Positions 44,459 to 54,379 of a stretch of DNA of 64,000 nt are shown here, in pieces. The notes below the pieces were generated by a model. That model did not search any database. It was not told where the DNA came from and saw only the letters and a program-made list of their open reading frames with translations. The DNA is from Calothrix sp. PCC 7103 (GTDB lineage: Bacteria > Cyanobacteriota > Cyanobacteriia > Cyanobacteriales > Nostocaceae): NCBI RefSeq assembly GCF_000331305.1, contig NZ_KB217472.1:38425-102424 (forward strand). The letters run 5' to 3'. A program made the position numbers and the translations under genes. Position 1 is the stretch's first letter. Every line of letters starts with the position of its first letter.

Positions 44459-47400
44459 TTATCCGTTTGAGACGAAATTTACCCCTCCTTTCTCGGTAGT
44501 ATCTACCCCTCCCAATGGGGGTTCCCCTATACCATTAGGGGTGGGGGTAGATACGGAGGTGTTAGGAGGTTCAACACCGTACATGACAAGCATTCCAGCT
44601 TGGTATCGGCGTTGCTCTTCGGCGGCTTGACGCGCGCGTTCTTCTTTTTGTGTACGTTTGTTTTCCCGATGTTTGATTACTGCCAATGCAAAATCAAATT
44701 CTTCCTTGGACAGTGAAATATGTTTTACCTGTTTACCCCTCGGACCAACTTTATGGTCAGCTAGTTTTAATCCCAACTGTTCAAGCAGGGTTCCTAATAA
44801 CCATATTGGTTCGCAGTCAGGGGGAACTGTAAACCCTAAAATCGCTTTAACGTGAGGCGCGCAGTATATAGCAAATTTGGTCATCCGCACCAAATCAGGG
44901 TCAGCAGCAGTTATTTCCTCCCCATCAATTAAGCGTTTGAGGATTTTTGGCAGTCCCAAAATAAATCTTGCTAGCCACTTTGGCGAATAATTTCCCCAGT
45001 CTATACACAACGGCAAGTGCAATCGCTCCTGGCGGTCTTTCTCTGTGACAATTGCTGGTGGTAAGGGGTATGTTTTACCTGTACGCGGGTCAGTAATTGT
45101 TCCTTCTGGCTCTGAGATTACTGCCTCCAATGCAGCAATGTCTCGATGTAGTTTCCCACCTTTATCTTTTGCTACTAACTCCTCAGTAACCTCCATGCCG
45201 TAAGCGTCTTTGATACGGAATTTCTCGCATTCAAAAACTTCTTCTGGCTTGAGGTAATCTTTACTTTGACGCTGGCGATACTGAGATTGAGAAATATCTT
45301 TGGCTTTGGCGACAGCCTCACAATAAGCAGCATCCAAAGCTTTAGCAGCTGCTTTAAGGCGTTCCTTAGCCTGAGAATCATCCTCGGCGCCCATTGGCAT
45401 AATTGTGTTACCCATTTCTGTTAACAAGTTGCGTAAATCTGCACGCAGGTTGTTAATTGATTGGTGGCGTTTCGCTTGTATTTGGCAGTATGCGTCTAAT
45501 GCCCAGTCTTTCTCGGCGCCTCGCTTGCCAGTTTCCCGGTCAATTTTAAGCAGAAAAGCTGTCATTTCATTGGTTTGCAGCAATCTTTCTTTGATTTTGG
45601 TGGCGTTGGTGTCCTTGTAGCCAAAGGGAGGTCTTGGCGCCACCCAAACGTCAATTGGTACTTTGGGACGGTAGCGGTACAGTTGTTGTACGCACTCGGT
45701 CGCTGTTTGCGATACTCCGTGAAAAACGCCAAAAACGGCATCAAAATGATAATTAGGTATATCAACCCCCGTACCCAAGCTAGGGGATGTTAAAAGGGCA
45801 TCTAGACTCGTTACAGCGTTAGTTATGTCTTTGATAAAGGCAACATTTTCTTCGCTGCCAGAGTTTTCGGAGTGAATCGCCCAGATGCGTAAGGGAGCTT
45901 CGGAAGCGGGGGCATCTGAGGGGCTGTTTGATAACTCTTCTGTCCCCTTGCTTTCTTCCTCGGATACTCGCAGTGGCATAGAGAGCGACTTTTCCAGGTT
46001 CTTAATAAACCTCTTGGAGTCGGAAACCACCATAATTTTCTCACCCGTTATGAGCGATGCCGAAATTTGGGCAACTATGGCAGAAGAATTATTGCCTTCG
46101 TACCAAAAAACTGGGCGCCCGCCATTTTTCCACTCGTTTACGATAATCAACGGTTTTTCACGTTTTGGACGCATTGCCCGGAAGAAATTCACCGTTACGT
46201 CGTCCATATGCGCGTCGGCGATCACAACTAATGGCGCGTTGTAAACTATGTATTCCAGTACTTCTAAAATTTGCGCGCGGTGTTCTCTACAGGTTTTGCT
46301 ATGTAGTAGGTGCGTGAGGTACTGGCAAGCTTCATCGATAAACACGCAGCCATAGGTGAGTGCGTCGGTATTGAGCTTGTGCAAGCTGTCGATGGTGATG
46401 CTGAGGGCTTTGGTTTTGGCTAAGTCTCCATAACCCAGGTCAGAGTACATCTCGGTTCTGAGACGTTCTGCGAGGTTTTTCAACAAATTAACCCGATGCC
46501 CGTTGTTGAGAAAGCGCGCTTCTGGGTGAGAAAGGCGCCATTTTGCAAGTAGTTCGGTTTTACCAGTGCCCATGTCGCTTGCTATTACTACTAGCCCAGC
46601 ATCTGGTAATCTCACAGCTTCAGATAGGTACTTGACGTTGACGCGAATATCTGCGGGATATTTATTACTTAATCCTCGGTGCCTGCTGAGGAAGAAGGAG
46701 CGCTGGTAATCTTTGAGTGTTTTGGCATCGTTAATAATTGCAGTTAATAGTTCGTTGGCTTTGGCGCCACGGGCAACAACAAAATCATCAACGCCTTTTT
46801 CTGGTCCTGGGAGTAACGCTACCTCGCATTTCCCACCAACCGCCTCAATTGTTTCGCCAGTACGCACGGTGGCTTGGTGAACCGACCAACGAGTACTAAG
46901 TTTTGTTTCGTGGTCGAAAAGGATGATAAACTTGCGTCCCTTTTGTGCTATTGGCAGCAAGTCGGGGTGTAGACGTTCGTCAAAGTCTTGTTTACCAACC
47001 CGTCCGCCCCAAATACCGGGGAGGGCAATTGCTACAAACCCCAAACTCAGCAGGCAGGCAGCTTTTTTCTCACCCTCGCACAGGATTATTGGGATTTCTG
47101 GGTGAAGAATAACCCACTCCCAAAATGTGAGCGGACGCAATCTGTCTTGGAGGCGTAGGGCTAGGGAAGAATTATACCGTTTGATTTTGTATCGCCGTGC
47201 TACTAAGTCCCAAATGCAGTAAGGGACATTAAAATAGGTGACGCGGTTGGGTGTTTTTGGTGGCGATTCGTATTTGATGAACTTATCTTTTTCCCAATCA
47301 ATGCGGGGAACGCTGGGCTTGAAGCGTCCCCATTCCATCGGGCGCCAGTCGTTGAGAGGGTCTAAGCCACTAATCCACATTCCCCCATCTTCGGCGTGCT

Positions 47401-47611
47401 GGTACTGCTTTAAGTAACCATCCGTGACTCTACCAGTATTGCGGCGCTTTATTTGGTCGGAGATGAATAAGTATGTGTAAACTAGGGGACCTTCGATGTG
47501 GAAAAAATTAGCTTGGATAAGTGCGGGGTGGATGGCACTCAGTACCGCTAGCTCGTTGTATTCGGCTTCTGTAAGGTCGTTGGGGTATCGGTTTGGAGCA
47601 TTATCTTTCAT
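44459..47611 (-). CDS. CyRepA1-family plasmid replication protein
   Basis: 1050 residues. N-terminal DUF3854/Toprim-like primase region (IIILCEGEKKAACLLSLGFV, then KFIILFDHETKL). A superfamily helicase follows: Walker A SDMGTGKTEL (about 344-355), DEAC box VFIDEACQYL (about 420), ADAHMDDVT, and motif TSPSLGTGVDIPNYHFD with QQLYRYRPK. This arrangement matches the cyanobacterial plasmid replication protein CyRepA1. Its presence with iterons downstream of its start marks the replication region. A proline-rich C-terminal tail (PPNTSVSTPTPNGIGEPP) ends it. Confidence 0.85.
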   Translation of the reverse strand: MKDNAPNRYPNDLTEAEYNELAVLSAIHPALIQANFFHIEGPLVYTYLFISDQIKRRNTGRVTDGYLKQYQHAEDGGMWISGLDPLNDWRPMEWGRFKPSVPRIDWEKDKFIKYESPPKTPNRVTYFNVPYCIWDLVARRYKIKRYNSSLALRLQDRLRPLTFWEWVILHPEIPIILCEGEKKAACLLSLGFVAIALPGIWGGRVGKQDFDERLHPDLLPIAQKGRKFIILFDHETKLSTRWSVHQATVRTGETIEAVGGKCEVALLPGPEKGVDDFVVARGAKANELLTAIINDAKTLKDYQRSFFLSRHRGLSNKYPADIRVNVKYLSEAVRLPDAGLVVIASDMGTGKTELLAKWRLSHPEARFLNNGHRVNLLKNLAERLRTEMYSDLGYGDLAKTKALSITIDSLHKLNTDALTYGCVFIDEACQYLTHLLHSKTCREHRAQILEVLEYIVYNAPLVVIADAHMDDVTVNFFRAMRPKREKPLIIVNEWKNGGRPVFWYEGNNSSAIVAQISASLITGEKIMVVSDSKRFIKNLEKSLSMPLRVSEEESKGTEELSNSPSDAPASEAPLRIWAIHSENSGSEENVAFIKDITNAVTSLDALLTSPSLGTGVDIPNYHFDAVFGVFHGVSQTATECVQQLYRYRPKVPIDVWVAPRPPFGYKDTNATKIKERLLQTNEMTAFLLKIDRETGKRGAEKDWALDAYCQIQAKRHQSINNLRADLRNLLTEMGNTIMPMGAEDDSQAKERLKAAAKALDAAYCEAVAKAKDISQSQYRQRQSKDYLKPEEVFECEKFRIKDAYGMEVTEELVAKDKGGKLHRDIAALEAVISEPEGTITDPRTGKTYPLPPAIVTEKDRQERLHLPLCIDWGNYSPKWLARFILGLPKILKRLIDGEEITAADPDLVRMTKFAIYCAPHVKAILGFTVPPDCEPIWLLGTLLEQLGLKLADHKVGPRGKQVKHISLSKEEFDFALAVIKHRENKRTQKEERARQAAEEQRRYQAGMLVMYGVEPPNTSVSTPTPNGIGEPPLGGVDTTEKGGVNFVSNG

Positions 47612-47938
47612 CAGTCCTCACCCCCTTTGTTGTTGGAGAGTGTGTATGAAAGATTACATATGTATCTGTAAGTGTGGAAGGAAAGAGAATTGTGATTTCC
47701 GCTACCTGAGCTGGATTCAGCGATTTTTTTCTCTTCTTCCTTACATAATGCGAAGAAAATAGGGTAAAATTGTAACATCGTTTTTTGATTACTTACCCTC
47801 TCTGTTAGTAGCAGGGGGGGTTGTCTCTTTTTAACGTTCAGAGTGATCTTACAGCTCGGTGTGACGCAAAGATCCAACAGAGTTTTGGCTTTTGGAAAAC
47901 CTAACAGAGTAACAGAGTTCTCATAAATACCGATATAA

Positions 47939-48065
47939 CGCCCGCACCCTAGAAGGGTGGGGCTATTGATACAAAGCCCACCTTCGTGGGCTAATTGCCT
48001 TATAGCCTGCGTAGGCAGGCTTCGTTCAATTAGCGACACCCTTCTAGGGTGTTGGCGGGTAAGGT
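47939..48065. repeat. structured interspersed repeat, copy B
   Basis: Second copy of the 13919-14044 element. Outer arms are CGCCCGC...CTAGAAG and CTTCTAGGGTG...GGCGGG; inner stems differ from copy A but stay paired (AGCCCACCTTCGTGGGCT; AGCCTGCGTAGGCAGGCT). Confidence 0.7.
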
Positions 48066-48280
48066 TATTAACATATGCAAGGCGCCACATAGGGGTGGCA
48101 GCATAACCCCAGAGAGGTCTAAGGGTAGATTCCGGTAATTGAAGAAATGTATATAGCATTGCAAAATATTGCCAGAACCGCAGAAACGGTTTTGGCAAAG
48201 TGATCTAATTACTCTATTTCTCCGCCTTGTTCTAAAGGGCTGAAACTCTTATGTAGTAATGATTTTAAAAATGGATTGTC

Positions 48281-48500
48281 GGGGGATACGGGGGTTTTTG
48301 TCGGGGGATACGGGGGTTTTTGTCGGGGGATACGGATGCGTTTGTTCTAAAGCTTAAAGCTATGCTGGGTAAGCTTTTGAAGCCTATTTTTTGAATTATT
48401 TTTTTTAGAACAAAACGAGAACAGAAAACCATTGGAGCCAGCAGTAAGGTTCCTTTCACTCGTATTGTCCGGGGATACGGGTTTTTATCCTGGGATACGG
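48281..48500. repeat. iteron array, candidate replication origin
   Basis: GGGGGATACG starts at 48281, 48303 and 48325: three 22-bp direct repeats (GGGGGATACGGGGGTTTTTGTC-type; unit not written in full). Two further GGGATACGG copies lie at 48472 and 48492. These sit inside a larger duplicated block (about 48325-48435 and 48492-48597: TTGTTCTAAA, AAGCTTTTGAAGCC-like, AAACGAGAACA, CCATTG). Twenty-two-base spacing (two helix turns) is classical for Rep-bound plasmid iterons. Flanked by the two rep genes. Confidence 0.8.
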
Positions 48501-48646
48501 ATGTTTTTGTTCTAAAACTTAAAGCCATATATGGCAAGGCTTTTAAGCTCTTTTTTGGGGTGATTTGTTCTAAAACAAAACGAGAACAAACACCATTGAC
48601 CACAGGTGATAATCGACTAGTTGTAGCGAACTGTTAAGTGCAATGC

Positions 48647-50314
48647 TCAATCTTGGATATCTAGAAGCGTTCGGATTTGGGCGCCTAGCTCTGAATTGAC
48701 GGTGCGCTCGCCTCGTTCAATCAAGGAGATGAGCTTTTGGGACACGCTGAGAAAGCCGGCTAATTTAGCTTGCGTCCACCCTTTGGCAATACGTGCATCT
48801 CTAATTTGGTTACTAGTCAAGCTGATGAAAGGTGGCGCCGTAGCCTTGACTTTGAGCCTTGGTGGTTCTTTCTTTGGCTTTGCTTTGGATGCTATAAGTT
48901 CCGGGATAGGGGCTGGAGGTTTTATAGTTAACTTGGCCGAAAGCAGTTTCTCTAGGTAGCCTTTAGGCTTTTTATCTTTGCATTCTGGTCTTAGCCAATT
49001 TGGGTAACTTTCTGAGTCAAATACAATCTGCCAGCCCAGTTCGAGTAGCAACATTATGGCATTATCCCAGCGCTGCTTTAAGTCATAGGCTTTGCGACGT
49101 TCTAACTGGGCTTGCTCTATTGCCGTTTTTGGGAATGCAATTTCTAATAACTCAATTACTTTGTACTTTCCATCAAGGCGAACTCGGCTATCTAATGTTA
49201 GGTATATAGCCAGTCTTAGGGCAAGCTCGTCATGATAGGGGTCAATTTTTAAAACTTGCTGGGCTAAGTAGCCGAACTGATACAAAGCTTCCCGCGATTT
49301 GGCGCCTGCTCGGTTCAAAAAATCATGAGTCCATAATCCTGGCTGTATAGTGATGTAAACTTCATCAGGATTATCTATTTTACCTTCCAAATTAAACTGA
49401 CCAGTGGCTTTAATCTGGACGTTCCACATTCTCCCTATAGGAGCGCTACCTATAATTTCTCCTTTTTTATTTCTCCCCTCTACCCAAACAGTTTTGACTA
49501 ACAAACAATCAAGTGCAAAAGCTGTGCTAGCAATCTCTAACAGCTTTTCTGGTTTTGGTTTTTCGTGGTTTTTATCCCAACCAAATTCTTGGATAATATC
49601 GCTTGCTTTCAGGTTGAATGTGCTTTGCCAAGGGTTATCTTGATTCATAGTATGTGCCGCAAAAATCAGGTGTAATTTGGCAGTTATAAAGCCAAATTTA
49701 TCAATGATTTGTTGAGCTTCATTCCAGGGAAGCATGGTAATATCCCCTGGACTAGAGATGTAATGTTCAATGTAATTGTTAGGGTTGCCTTTGGCTCTGT
49801 GCTGTAAAAAAGCTATACCCTCAGTATCCTGGCGCCATAAGTCTTTTCTCGTATAAGCTTCCATACTAGAAAACATTAGGGCACTGGAGGGTACAGGAAC
49901 TATGGGTTTTAGTTGTGATTCTGGAACGGGTGCAACTGAGGAAAGTCCATTATCCGGTACGCTTTCCAATTCTGTCTTGTTTTTTAATTCTGTTGTAAAG
50001 CTTTCTACTATTTGCGTGGCAACTTCTTCTACATAGCTAGCATCAAGCGCACGCTCTGGTTGTTCCTGTGCATCTTCTATTATCCGAATAGCCGCTTTTA
50101 TAGCTATTTTCTTAATGCCTTCTGAGAAGTCACTTTGTAACACGGTTAATAATTGTTTTTTATCAAGAAGTAAATTAGGGTCAGCTTTTGTCACTAAGTT
50201 ACTAAGATTGATTATACCAGAGTTATTGGGTTTACGACCACTCTGATTTTTATGATGTTTATTGTTAATATTACTATCCTGTGACATAAAGTGAAAAATA
50301 AAATATAGAAACAA
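48647..50314 (-). CDS. Rep-like protein with C-terminal XRE HTH
   Basis: 555 residues. Central region (about 180-420: FGFITAKLHLIFAAHTMNQD, LRLAIYLTLDSRVRLDG) resembles plasmid replication initiators; the C-terminal 60 residues are an XRE HTH (IRDARIAKGWTQAKLAGFLS, VSQKLISLIERGERTVNSEL). The iteron array begins about 150 bp past its stop. Likely binds the iterons as replication initiator or regulator (inference). Confidence 0.65.
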   Translation of the reverse strand: MFLYFIFHFMSQDSNINNKHHKNQSGRKPNNSGIINLSNLVTKADPNLLLDKKQLLTVLQSDFSEGIKKIAIKAAIRIIEDAQEQPERALDASYVEEVATQIVESFTTELKNKTELESVPDNGLSSVAPVPESQLKPIVPVPSSALMFSSMEAYTRKDLWRQDTEGIAFLQHRAKGNPNNYIEHYISSPGDITMLPWNEAQQIIDKFGFITAKLHLIFAAHTMNQDNPWQSTFNLKASDIIQEFGWDKNHEKPKPEKLLEIASTAFALDCLLVKTVWVEGRNKKGEIIGSAPIGRMWNVQIKATGQFNLEGKIDNPDEVYITIQPGLWTHDFLNRAGAKSREALYQFGYLAQQVLKIDPYHDELALRLAIYLTLDSRVRLDGKYKVIELLEIAFPKTAIEQAQLERRKAYDLKQRWDNAIMLLLELGWQIVFDSESYPNWLRPECKDKKPKGYLEKLLSAKLTIKPPAPIPELIASKAKPKKEPPRLKVKATAPPFISLTSNQIRDARIAKGWTQAKLAGFLSVSQKLISLIERGERTVNSELGAQIRTLLDIQD

Positions 50315-50708
50315 GGTTTTATTTCATTGTTATGGAGATTATCGCACTAAAAAGTACCTTAAAAATTATTTTTGTGCTAGCTCTAACAACTCAAAAATAT
50401 GAAGTACTACCGATTTCAGGTTGAGCGCAAGTGTCAAAGGAATGGAGTATTTTAACATTCGGCGCCAACGATGATTAAAAAACGCGCACAATTTACGATT
50501 AGCGCTCAAGCTTGGACTGATGCCAATAATGACAATTGGCGCCCAGCTTGCGTACTTTCCATGCGTACAAAAAACCCGGAGTAGGCACATAGCGCCAATT
50601 TCAACCTCAAATCTCCTCTACCGCTTACGGTAGAGGGTAATAATTGGGAGTTTTTAGTTTTGACGAAGTGAAGGTTAGGGAAGAGATGGTGCCCTCACTC
50701 GCATCTAT
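50315..50708. other. intergenic, no gene seen
   Basis: About 390 bp upstream of the Rep-like gene. Two GGCGCC words. A frame at 50366-50590 has no recognisable product. Confidence 0.5.
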
Positions 50709-50858
50709 TTATAGATGAGAAAAAAGATGCATGTGATGGATATGTGTCCATAGATTGACGGTGACACTTGCTATGGTAAAAATGCTAGCTATGATGCCAA
50801 CAATCGTTTGGAGTAAACGTAGACGACGTAGTAATAGTGAGAATTTTGAAGTAATCAT
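50709..50858 (-). CDS. 49-residue membrane microprotein
   Basis: Not in usual gene-length range but well supported: AGGAG six bases upstream of ATG; basic N-terminus (KFSLLLRRLRLLQ) then one hydrophobic helix (TIVGIIASIFTIASVTVNL) and a His-rich tail (HIHHMHLFSHL). Orphan; possible toxin-like or holin-like peptide. Confidence 0.5.
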   Translation of the reverse strand: MITSKFSLLLRRLRLLQTIVGIIASIFTIASVTVNLWTHIHHMHLFSHL

Positions 50859-51011
50859 GTTATAACTCCTACTAGGCAATGATTATTTATGAATTTGAAT
50901 AATTAATATGGGTTAGAAAAAATGACCGGGTTAAGCTATTAGCCCTATCTTTAATGATTGTGGTATTGGATGTGACTTATCCCGGTAGTGACGATAAACG
51001 TTGTACAGAAC

Positions 51012-51302
51012 TTATTTACTATTGTTTTCGTCCAAAAATTCCGCCATTGCTGCGTCATAACGTTTATTAGCATCGTCTGAAAGTTTGAAGCAAAATGTAG
51101 CAGCCGCAGTTGATGTTAATCCTAAAGCAGTGGCGGCTTTTGCTGCGTCTGTTTTACCTGTAAATACAGATATAGCAAATGCCAAACTTAAAACAGCGGT
51201 TGTACCAGCAAAGCCAGTAGCAATCCTGGATGTATCTTTAGCTTGGCGCTTACGTACTTCAATCCAGTCAGTAATTAAAGTTTTCTTAGATGGGTTTGTC
51301 AT
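51012..51302 (-). CDS. small membrane protein
   Basis: 96 residues from the Met at 51302 (a start at 51377 would add 25 unlikely residues). SRIATGFAGTTAVLSLAFAI and AATALGLTSTAAATFCFKLS form two hydrophobic helices; SDDANKRYDAAMAEF ends it. Resembles small TRADD-N-associated-type membrane domains of cyanobacteria; not certain. Confidence 0.55.
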   Translation of the reverse strand: MTNPSKKTLITDWIEVRKRQAKDTSRIATGFAGTTAVLSLAFAISVFTGKTDAAKAATALGLTSTAAATFCFKLSDDANKRYDAAMAEFLDENNSK

Positions 51303-51396
51303 TGGCTTTGCCCGTTTTTTTACGATAAACCTACGATATCGTACATATTCATCGTTTTTTGGGCATTTAAGCGCCATTTAATCGTTATTTAGTTCC

Positions 51397-51437
51397 CAGT
51401 TAGCCGTTACATTATTTAGTCCTCAGTTAGCCGTTAC
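51397..51437. repeat. short tandem repeats CAGTTAGCCGTTAC
   Basis: CAGTTAGCCGTTAC at 51397 and 51424 (27 bp apart), with further half copies at about 51380 and 51444 (CTCAGTTAA). Upstream of the small membrane protein; possibly an operator. Confidence 0.5.
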
Positions 51438-51660
51438 TTAGCCCTCAGTTAAGGCAGAATTTAAACCTGAAACCGAAGCTGGGCTATAAGTACATTTTTA
51501 TTTTCATAAAATTTTACTATCACATTGTATTTGATACCTGTTTTACAAGGTATTCTAGATGACAGTTAGATAAATAAGTTACGATTAACATCAACTTGAA
51601 TTATCTATACTAATAGTACATTTTTATATTTATTATTCTATCTTGAAAGTAAATACTAGT

Positions 51661-52398
51661 ATGACTGGCTCACGAAATAGGGATACGCTATCTGCATCTG
51701 AAAAGGGAATAGAGATAATAAAGAAAGCGCAAAAACGACTAGGTAAAGCAAAGATTATTTTACTTTGTCAAATATCAGAGAGTACACTTGAGCGATTCTT
51801 GAAAGGGAAAAGTATTCAGAGAGAAAATGCTCTAAATATTATCAAAAAATTAGAATTAAAAGAAGAAGATGTACTTCAATTTGAAGATGATACTGCTTTT
51901 GAGCAGAAAGTCGAGGAAACGGTAGAAAAGATACAACAAACAAATTCAGAAAATGCCTATAAATTCGCACAAAACTTCCAAAAAAGTTTTGAGAAATACA
52001 AGCAAGATAAAAAACTTGCTCAAAAAACGATGGATTGGTTAAAAGGCAATAGAGAATTTTTTGTAAAAGAAGCTGTAGAAGAGTCTTTGAAAAACTTAAA
52101 CTTAGAAGATGATGAATACTCTAAAAATGTTGAACAGCTTGATAAAGACTTAATGCGATATTTGCATTTGTGCTATTCTTGCCTAAAATTGGGAAGTTTA
52201 GGCTTTATAGATAAACAAAAACAAAAATCATCAATTCCACTAAATATGGATTTGCAATTATATATAAAAGGTTTGACGTTTATTAAGGAAGAAAAAGTGA
52301 AAAAATTACCTAAAGAACAATCTCAAGGGTTAGAACTATGTATAGATTACATTATTATTACTCTAAATGGATTAGACATAGTGAATCAATATAAATAG
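51661..52398 (+). CDS. HTH-domain protein resembling vWA-MoxR-associated N-terminus
   Basis: 245 residues from ATG 51661 (a TTG six codons earlier is possible). N-terminal HTH LSASEKGIEIIKKAQKRLGK, LLCQISESTLERFLKGKSI resembles the HTH that starts cyanobacterial STAND/vMAP effector proteins. The C-terminal 150 residues are helical and unrecognised. No effector domain follows in the same chain. No GGCGCC. Confidence 0.6.
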   Translation: MTGSRNRDTLSASEKGIEIIKKAQKRLGKAKIILLCQISESTLERFLKGKSIQRENALNIIKKLELKEEDVLQFEDDTAFEQKVEETVEKIQQTNSENAYKFAQNFQKSFEKYKQDKKLAQKTMDWLKGNREFFVKEAVEESLKNLNLEDDEYSKNVEQLDKDLMRYLHLCYSCLKLGSLGFIDKQKQKSSIPLNMDLQLYIKGLTFIKEEKVKKLPKEQSQGLELCIDYIIITLNGLDIVNQYK

Positions 52399-52474
52399 GA
52401 TAAATGTTTTCGTCAAAAAAAATGCCCCTAACGGGACAAAATCTTACTTGTATATTTTCAAAGCTTATTTATAA

Positions 52475-52651
52475 TTATTCCCAAGTACCGTTTTCATAGT
52501 TCTTTGATTCTTGTTCCATTACTGCTAGTTTTTTTTCTTCAAACAAATCAATTAATTCATCTATAATATCATTTAGATATTCGTCATCTGGATGATATTG
52601 TTTTGAATCTCTCAAAGTTTCTATTAAATCGTCGTAATATGTTGATGTCAT
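52475..52651 (-). CDS. hypothetical small acidic protein
   Basis: 58 residues from the ATG with GAGG six bases upstream. TSTYYDDLIETLRDSKQYHP, then DEYLNDIIDELIDLFEEKKL. Acidic and helical; unrecognised. Confidence 0.5.
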   Translation of the reverse strand: MTSTYYDDLIETLRDSKQYHPDDEYLNDIIDELIDLFEEKKLAVMEQESKNYENGTWE

Positions 52652-53335
52652 ATATAACCTCATGTAATTTTTATTTGTGATTTGATAGATATCACCCTGA
52701 TAGCAAAATAGTAGTTAATTCCTGATGTAAGTAATTTCGTACTAGTTGGTTGATGCATTTGTAGTAATAGTTTTGGAAATAATTACAAAAAAACCTGATT
52801 AAGTAAGTAATATTACCTATCGAAATTATTACCAATAAAAATACTTACTAATGAATAGCAATTTTTATTTATAAGTAGAAAGTATCTGAAGCAGAGTAGA
52901 CATATTAAACATTATTCATGGGGAAATTAGTATCGTTTTGAGCGCGTACAAAAATCAAATTTAGGTATAGTTTTGCCCAATACCAATACTTAATTGTCAA
53001 AAATTTTTCTCAAAGTAATTTTATGATTTACGTATATTAAAGTCACTTCCACAAACTAGGAAGAAAAATAAATTGTACTGAAAGCTTTATTTGGCAAAGT
53101 TTTCGAGCTTTGTATGGTGGAGAAAGTGACTTTTTACTTAATTGGGCAAAGTCGCAAATATAGCATTCGCAATCGCGTTCGCATCAATACTTGTTTGTAA
53201 GACTTACGCATTTATAAACAGCGCGCATTCTATGTAAATTTGGGCTTTTCTGTCTTGTGCGCTCGTTGTTATCGAGCAAAAACCTGTCATTTGTGTTACA
53301 CGCAATTGCGTAACTCAGATTTTAGGTTGTAATTC
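52652..53335. other. intergenic, one short inverted repeat
   Basis: About 680 bp, AT-rich. Inverted repeat AAAGTCACTT (53039-53048) and AAGTGACTTT (53124-53133) about 95 bp span. No gene identified; may include the left flank of the IS1595 remnant. Confidence 0.45.
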
Positions 53336-53725
53336 ATGCTACAAAATAAGACACAACAGCAATGCCTTGAACTTTTAGAAAAAATTCGTTGGGGTGGGGC
53401 GCCAAAATGTCCCTATTGCGGTTCTACTAATTCCACCAACATTAAGAAAGAAAACAGATATCACTGTAATGACTGTTTTAATTCTTACAGTGTTACTGTG
53501 AATACGTTGTTTCACAAGACACATGTTGATTTATATAAGTGGTTTATTGCTATTAGCTTGGTTCTTAGGTCTCAAAAAAAAATTACTGTTCTTGAGCTAG
53601 CTGCTACAATTCAAGTAAATAAAAATACGGCATCTTATATGATTACTCGTATTTGTAAAGCAATGTCCTCAGAACCAGAGTTACTTCAGAAACTCTTAGA
53701 TTGCGTAGATTGCGACATTTATTAA
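53336..53725 (+). pseudogene. IS1595-type transposase, truncated
   Basis: 129 residues: zinc ribbon CPYCGSTNSTNIKKENRYHC and CNDCFNSYSV, then the IS1595 N-terminal helices (LFHKTHVDLYKWFIAISLVL, ITVLELAATIQVNKNTASYM). Ends at DCVDCDIY before the catalytic DDE residues, so only the N-terminal domain remains. Confidence 0.8.
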
Positions 53726-53961
53726 CTTTGTTTGAGAGTACTAAGTAGGTGGACAAAATTATTTACAGCTATTGCAAACGAAGTGAAGCAATCTCAAACC
53801 CTTATGATTACGTTATTCCGCTTTGCTCTATTCGCTGCGGACACTGTGTAATTAATCCTGTCCGACTACTTATTGCTCTAAACGGAAGGAACTTTCATGC
53901 GCGTACTGGGGTAGCTAAAAGCGCATGAAAGCTCTCCACGCAAGCTCTGTAGCGCTCGGCT

Positions 53962-54379
53962 TTACTCCCCAGCTAATTGTAATAACTCTGCGTACAATTG
54001 TTCTCGAATCCAGAAGCCATTAGCAATCAAATCGTCTAATAATGGCTGTATCAACGGAATTAATCCCTGTTGTTTTGCTGCTAGCAATATCCCCAATATC
54101 CCAGTTACCTGAAGACCTAACCTAATTGCTTCATTTCTGCCTCTTCGTTCATCTACAATCAATCTATCGGCATTTAATTCAATACTCTTGGGTAATAGCT
54201 TCAGCTTCACCGATGTCTAAATTATTTTGTAAAGTTTGAAGCAAAGTAATATTGGCGACAGAGCGAGTTTCAATCCAGTTTACAGTTTGAATCGCCAAAA
54301 CAGCGGGGTCTGTCTCGCCAGAGTTGAGAAGTTCCTGATAAACTGCTGTAGTGCTTGTGCTGCAAGAATGGCATCGCAA
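53962..54379 (-). pseudogene. DUF3368 PIN-toxin remnant, frameshifted
   Basis: Two overlapping frames give the C-terminal two thirds of a DUF3368 PIN protein: TAVYQELLNSGETDPAVLAI, NLDIGEAEAI then a frame change at about 54195 into IELNADRLIVDERRGRNEAI, LGLQVTGILGILLAAKQQGL. N-terminus with the first catalytic Asp is absent: it was replaced by the upstream VapC-like gene. Both a truncation and a frameshift. Confidence 0.75.

Noticed and set aside
47611..48198. 195-codon minus-strand frame ending exactly at the CyRepA1 start
   Set aside because: It runs through the structured repeat copy B and low-complexity DNA, has no recognisable domain or ribosome-binding site, and the TGATG junction with CyRepA1 alone is not enough.
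48265..48603. 112-codon minus-strand frame
   Set aside because: It is simply the translation of the iteron array and the larger duplication (internally repeated SPDKNP and LSFRT words), not a protein.
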